A stretch of DNA of 64,000 nucleotides. Origin: Echinococcus granulosus (Eukaryota; Platyhelminthes; Cestoda; Cyclophyllidea; Taeniidae). The DNA is taken from positions 1,149,665 through 1,213,664 of the forward strand of contig NW_020170398.1 of NCBI RefSeq assembly GCF_000524195.1, read 5' to 3'. This document shows positions 60,881-64,000 of this stretch, one piece after another. The notes under the pieces were generated by a model that saw only the letters and a list, made by a program, of their open reading frames with translations, did not search any database and was not told the origin of the DNA. Position 1 is the stretch's first letter. Every line of letters begins with the position of its first letter. Position numbers and translations under genes: made by a program.

Positions 60881-62962
60881 TTCCTCAGAACTTGCAGGTC
60901 ACGTCCAGGACCAACGAGAGCATTGAGACTAGGTGGGATCTTCCATCCAGTGTTTACGGAACACAGTTGTACAAGTACACCGTCTATGCAACACCAACCA
61001 AGTCGGCGATAAGTCTCACACAGCACAGCTGCACAACAAATGCCAATTCTTGCCGTGTGACCGATCTCATTGCCAACACCGCGTACAATCTCATGGTCCA
61101 AGCATGCTATGCTCAGGCACCAAAGTTGTGCGGTGTGAATTCAAAGCCGCTGATCGGCTACACCAGGCCTGGTGGTGAGTTCACGGTAATGTTTAGCAAA
61201 ACACAACCATCTCTCATTGGAAAGCCATTGGTTTGTGAAAGCGTCCCAAGTGAAAGAAATCAGAAAGTTGTGGATATGAGATCTCCAGTTGTCTTGCCTT
61301 TTGAGGCACTAACATGACTTATTACTGACCCACGGTCTTACATACCCTTTGCCTTAAGCAATCATATCCAATGGCGAGAGCACAGTTGAACAAAGGCCCA
61401 CTTTTAAAGTAGTCAAAATATGATGACCGGTCAAAACGTCTGTCAAAACAGCATTTAGTTAACTGACGGTGGTCAGACAAGGTTGACATGGAGTTTCCTT
61501 GGATATGAGCGAATTCCTTGCCCAACATCTATTTTATTTTGTAAAAAATAGTTCCTCTGGATCTGCGTGTGTTGGAAGCATCCGCAACGGACATAGTAGT
61601 GACCTGGAACGAACCAACACCCAGCACGGAGCCAATCACCAAATACGAGGTTGGGGTAACTGATAACTTGGGGAAGAATTGGACCTGCGAATTTGTGAAG
61701 GATGAAGGGCATAAATGCAGGATTGCTGGACTCTCAGCCTGTCACGTTATCAACGTCACTGTTCGTGCCTGCGCCCGTGATGGTGACTGTGGTATCAGTG
61801 CATATGAGACAGGGCCTTCACCACCGCGTAAGCTCATAACTGTCAACATTTAGTGTTACTTTGACCGCTTCAACGCTCTATACGCTACTTCGATTGTTTG
61901 TGACAGCGTTAAATGGTTTTGAGTTAAAGAAACTGACCACCTACACGGTGACATTTGCATGGGCGGGTAGACCGATTGAGAACTGCGGGTCGACCACAAT
62001 CAGAATTCAAGTGCACCCAGCTGGTAAAACAGAAAATATGTCCAGCATCACCTGTACCGTGAATGATGGAAGGTTTCGCGACATGCAAAGTTGCAAAGTG
62101 GAGTACCTTTTTGCCAATACAAAGTACAACGCAACCGCTGTTGTATGCTCGAATGGACATTTTGGATGCAGTGATGCTACACCCCCAGTGATGTTCCGCA
62201 CGAATCCTGCTGGTACGTCTACACACAGATTGCATGAAAGTACTCTTGTCTGTTAAACGTTTGTCGAGCAAATCGGGGAATAAATCCGCCGCATTATAGC
62301 TCCGAATGAGGTTCGCGTTCGCAAGATCGGAACTACCAGCATTGAAGTGACCTGGGCAGCTGGAAGTGGAGTGGGTGCGGAAGGCTACGAAGCCAGGGCT
62401 GAAACTTAGGGTAGCAATTCATCCAAGTCAGTCAAGACCTGTATCGCAAGCAGCACAGAGCAGAGCTGCACCATAGGGGATTTGGAACCAGCAACAGAAT
62501 ACCGTGTGACTGTCTCCTCAATGCGGATGAGCGACAGTGGTGTAGGCATATTTGGGGATCCATCGTCACCCACTACAAGTGACAGTAGTTAGTGTCGGAT
62601 TTTAGTTCTCTTTGATGGCCTAGAAGTTGACCCCATGCGGGCCTTTGGAAAGCTCCTCAACTTTTTCTGAATTTCAGAATCATTGTTTTTTTCCTTTTAC
62701 AGCCTCTGATAATCTGCTAAAAATACTGCTGGGAACATTAATTCCTCTAATCTTCATAATTCTCCTGGTTCTGCTCTTTGTCTTCCGCAAGCGGATTCCA
62801 TTTATCAGGAATTTGTTTTCCAAAGGGCCAACGGCGAAAAATAGTAAACCGTGAGTCCATTCGTACAATCACCTTGGCATCTAATTGTAACGAGTTTATC
62901 TCATTTTTTCACTGTTCGTCATCATCTCAATCCCCTGCAGTATTTATGTAGAACTGCAATAA
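60881..62962 (+). CDS. Membrane protein of repeated FN3 domains, with an in-frame stop; 3' part
   Basis: Six exons on the plus strand: 60881-61174, 61552-61827, 61907-62212, 62300-62578, 62703-62850 and 62941-62962. The first four each code one FN3 domain and are all phase 1-1, so domains can be gained or lost without frame loss. Typical FN3 marks are ETRWDLP, VTWNEPTPS, VTFAWAG and VTWAAGSG for the Trp strand, and Y-x-V-x-x-x-A for the F strand. The first three domains add a Cys pair before the L-x-x-x-x-x-Y motif and another after it; the fourth keeps only the first pair. Exon 5 codes one membrane span (LIPLIFIILLVLLFVF) and a basic stop-transfer; the last exon ends PIYVELQ. In domain 4 codon 62407-62409 is TAG, in frame, with coding resuming unchanged after it. 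The 5' end is missing, so signal peptide and other domains are unknown. A surface receptor or adhesin is inferred; taeniid oncosphere antigens also carry FN3 domains, but I cannot claim orthology. Confidence 0.65.
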
Positions 62963-62963
62963 A
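62958..62963 (+). terminator. Poly(A) signal overlapping the FN3 gene stop codon
   Basis: AATAAA begins inside the last sense codon (CAA) and covers the TAA stop, if the terminal exon at 62941 is used. An alternative terminal exon after the acceptor near 63039 is also open. Confidence 0.4.
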
Positions 62964-64000
62964 GTTGGAGCTATGCACCTGAAATCTTGCCGTCACAAAC
63001 GAATCCCTACTTATTTGTCGTTTTTTTGTTCATTTCAGAAATGCCACCTCCCGAGGATTAAGGCACGTGAAATTATGGACTTATTTTTTTTGTAAAAGAG
63101 TCTTATCCTAACGTCGAAGCTACCATTTGTGGATTGCCGTCTACTCTTTCCTTTCATACAGCCCTCCCTTCCCAATTGAGTACTACACTCCACCCGGTCC
63201 CAAGACCCTATCAAACCTGTAAGTCCCATATTTTTTTTGTTTGACCGGAGTAGTCAGCCACTTGGCTGAAACAATTTAGCCTCAGATTACAGTGACGCAG
63301 GCTGCATGCAATTCCTATGCCTAATGACTGTGTTTTCCCATAGCGAAATGTGTGTCATTACCACAGGCATCAAACAAAAGTGTGGATTTCACTTACGACC
63401 CACTCTGCTGATGTGATGGTAGCAACTTAACGGGAAGGATGCAGTCCAGAATATTGTTAGAAATAGTTTTCCAGATTGCTAACCTAAGACGAAGAAGGTT
63501 GGGGTCTGTTCAATGCAACACATTGCTCTTGGAAATGATTTAAAGAGAGTTCTGATGTTCCTTTTAAGCTAAACGATGTTAATGCCCCAATTGTGACTGC
63601 GTAGACAATCAAAACTTGTTATTCCTAGCCCTGACTTCATGGGAAATGTAACTGGTAGATAAATCACCTGAAACCAATTTGTCAATCTGACCTCGGAATT
63701 GTTATTAACCACTTTCCACCCCGGTTGGAATTGCATTAACTTCAAATGAAAGCACAGCTGCTTCACACTTTCTGTGTAATAAATGTGTGCACCATCGTTC
63801 AAGCTGTTTCAAACTTGTTAAACAGCAGACGCATTTCCAACATGGAATTTATCAAGCACAGATCAATTTACTGAGATTTTACAGTGCTTCAAAACGCATT
63901 GACATTCGGATTGATGGTTCACAATGAAGGGTGAAAGGGGTGCACGTGGTTGTGGAGTTGGGGACATATACTGGGTTTTCACACTAAGAAATTGCTACAG
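62964..64000. other. Downstream of the FN3 gene, nothing recognised
   Basis: Contains an acceptor near 63030-63039 that could serve an alternative last exon of the FN3 gene. No other exon, RNA gene or repeat was identified to the end of the window. Confidence 0.35.

Noticed and set aside
1..64000. CRISPR arrays, bacterial operons or prophage
   Set aside because: No regular spaced repeats were seen, and every recognised gene is a spliced animal gene.

Overview
The window is nuclear DNA of a flatworm, most likely a cestode of the Taenia/Echinococcus kind. That is inferred from spliced genes with very short introns (many of 32-45 nt, a second class near 62-78 nt), about 40-45% GC, sparse genes with long non-coding stretches, and animal proteins that match their families clearly but at a distance. 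The genetic code reads as standard. A run of 100 N at 32746-32845 marks an assembly gap inside a GA-rich microsatellite.

Five genes can be read through with every splice phase agreeing. They are PSMB4 (proteasome beta-7 subunit, plus, 16228-17607), a taxilin (minus, 32978-41769), a two-RRM hnRNP A/B/D-like protein (minus, 44628-46713), TECR (trans-2-enoyl-CoA reductase, plus, 47921-51232) and a tRNase Z-like metallo-beta-lactamase-fold protein (plus, 52034-53186). The right end (60881-62962, plus) carries a membrane-anchored protein of repeated fibronectin type III domains with paired cysteines. One of its exons has an in-frame stop.

The left third is poorly coding. A Pro/Gln-rich protein starts at 14039 on the minus strand (three exons, down to 11382). 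Two further well-formed minus exons at 5162-5544 may belong to it or to a separate cyclin-D-like gene. From 17.6 to 32.6 kb lie isolated exon-like pieces, a diverged local duplication (23.4-24.2 kb), a decayed Penelope-like retroelement (27.47-28.32 kb, minus) and an orphan His-rich/acidic ORF (30961-31530). From 53.2 to 60 kb only fragments were seen, one resembling the N-terminus of SPATA6.

The recognised genes are housekeeping: protein turnover, vesicle traffic, mRNA handling, very-long-chain fatty acid elongation and tRNA 3' processing. There is no operon-like or pathway clustering. Two pairs are divergent with shared upstream DNA: the Pro/Gln-rich gene with PSMB4, and the hnRNP gene with TECR. 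The FN3 protein is the lineage-specific component and the most interesting locus here.
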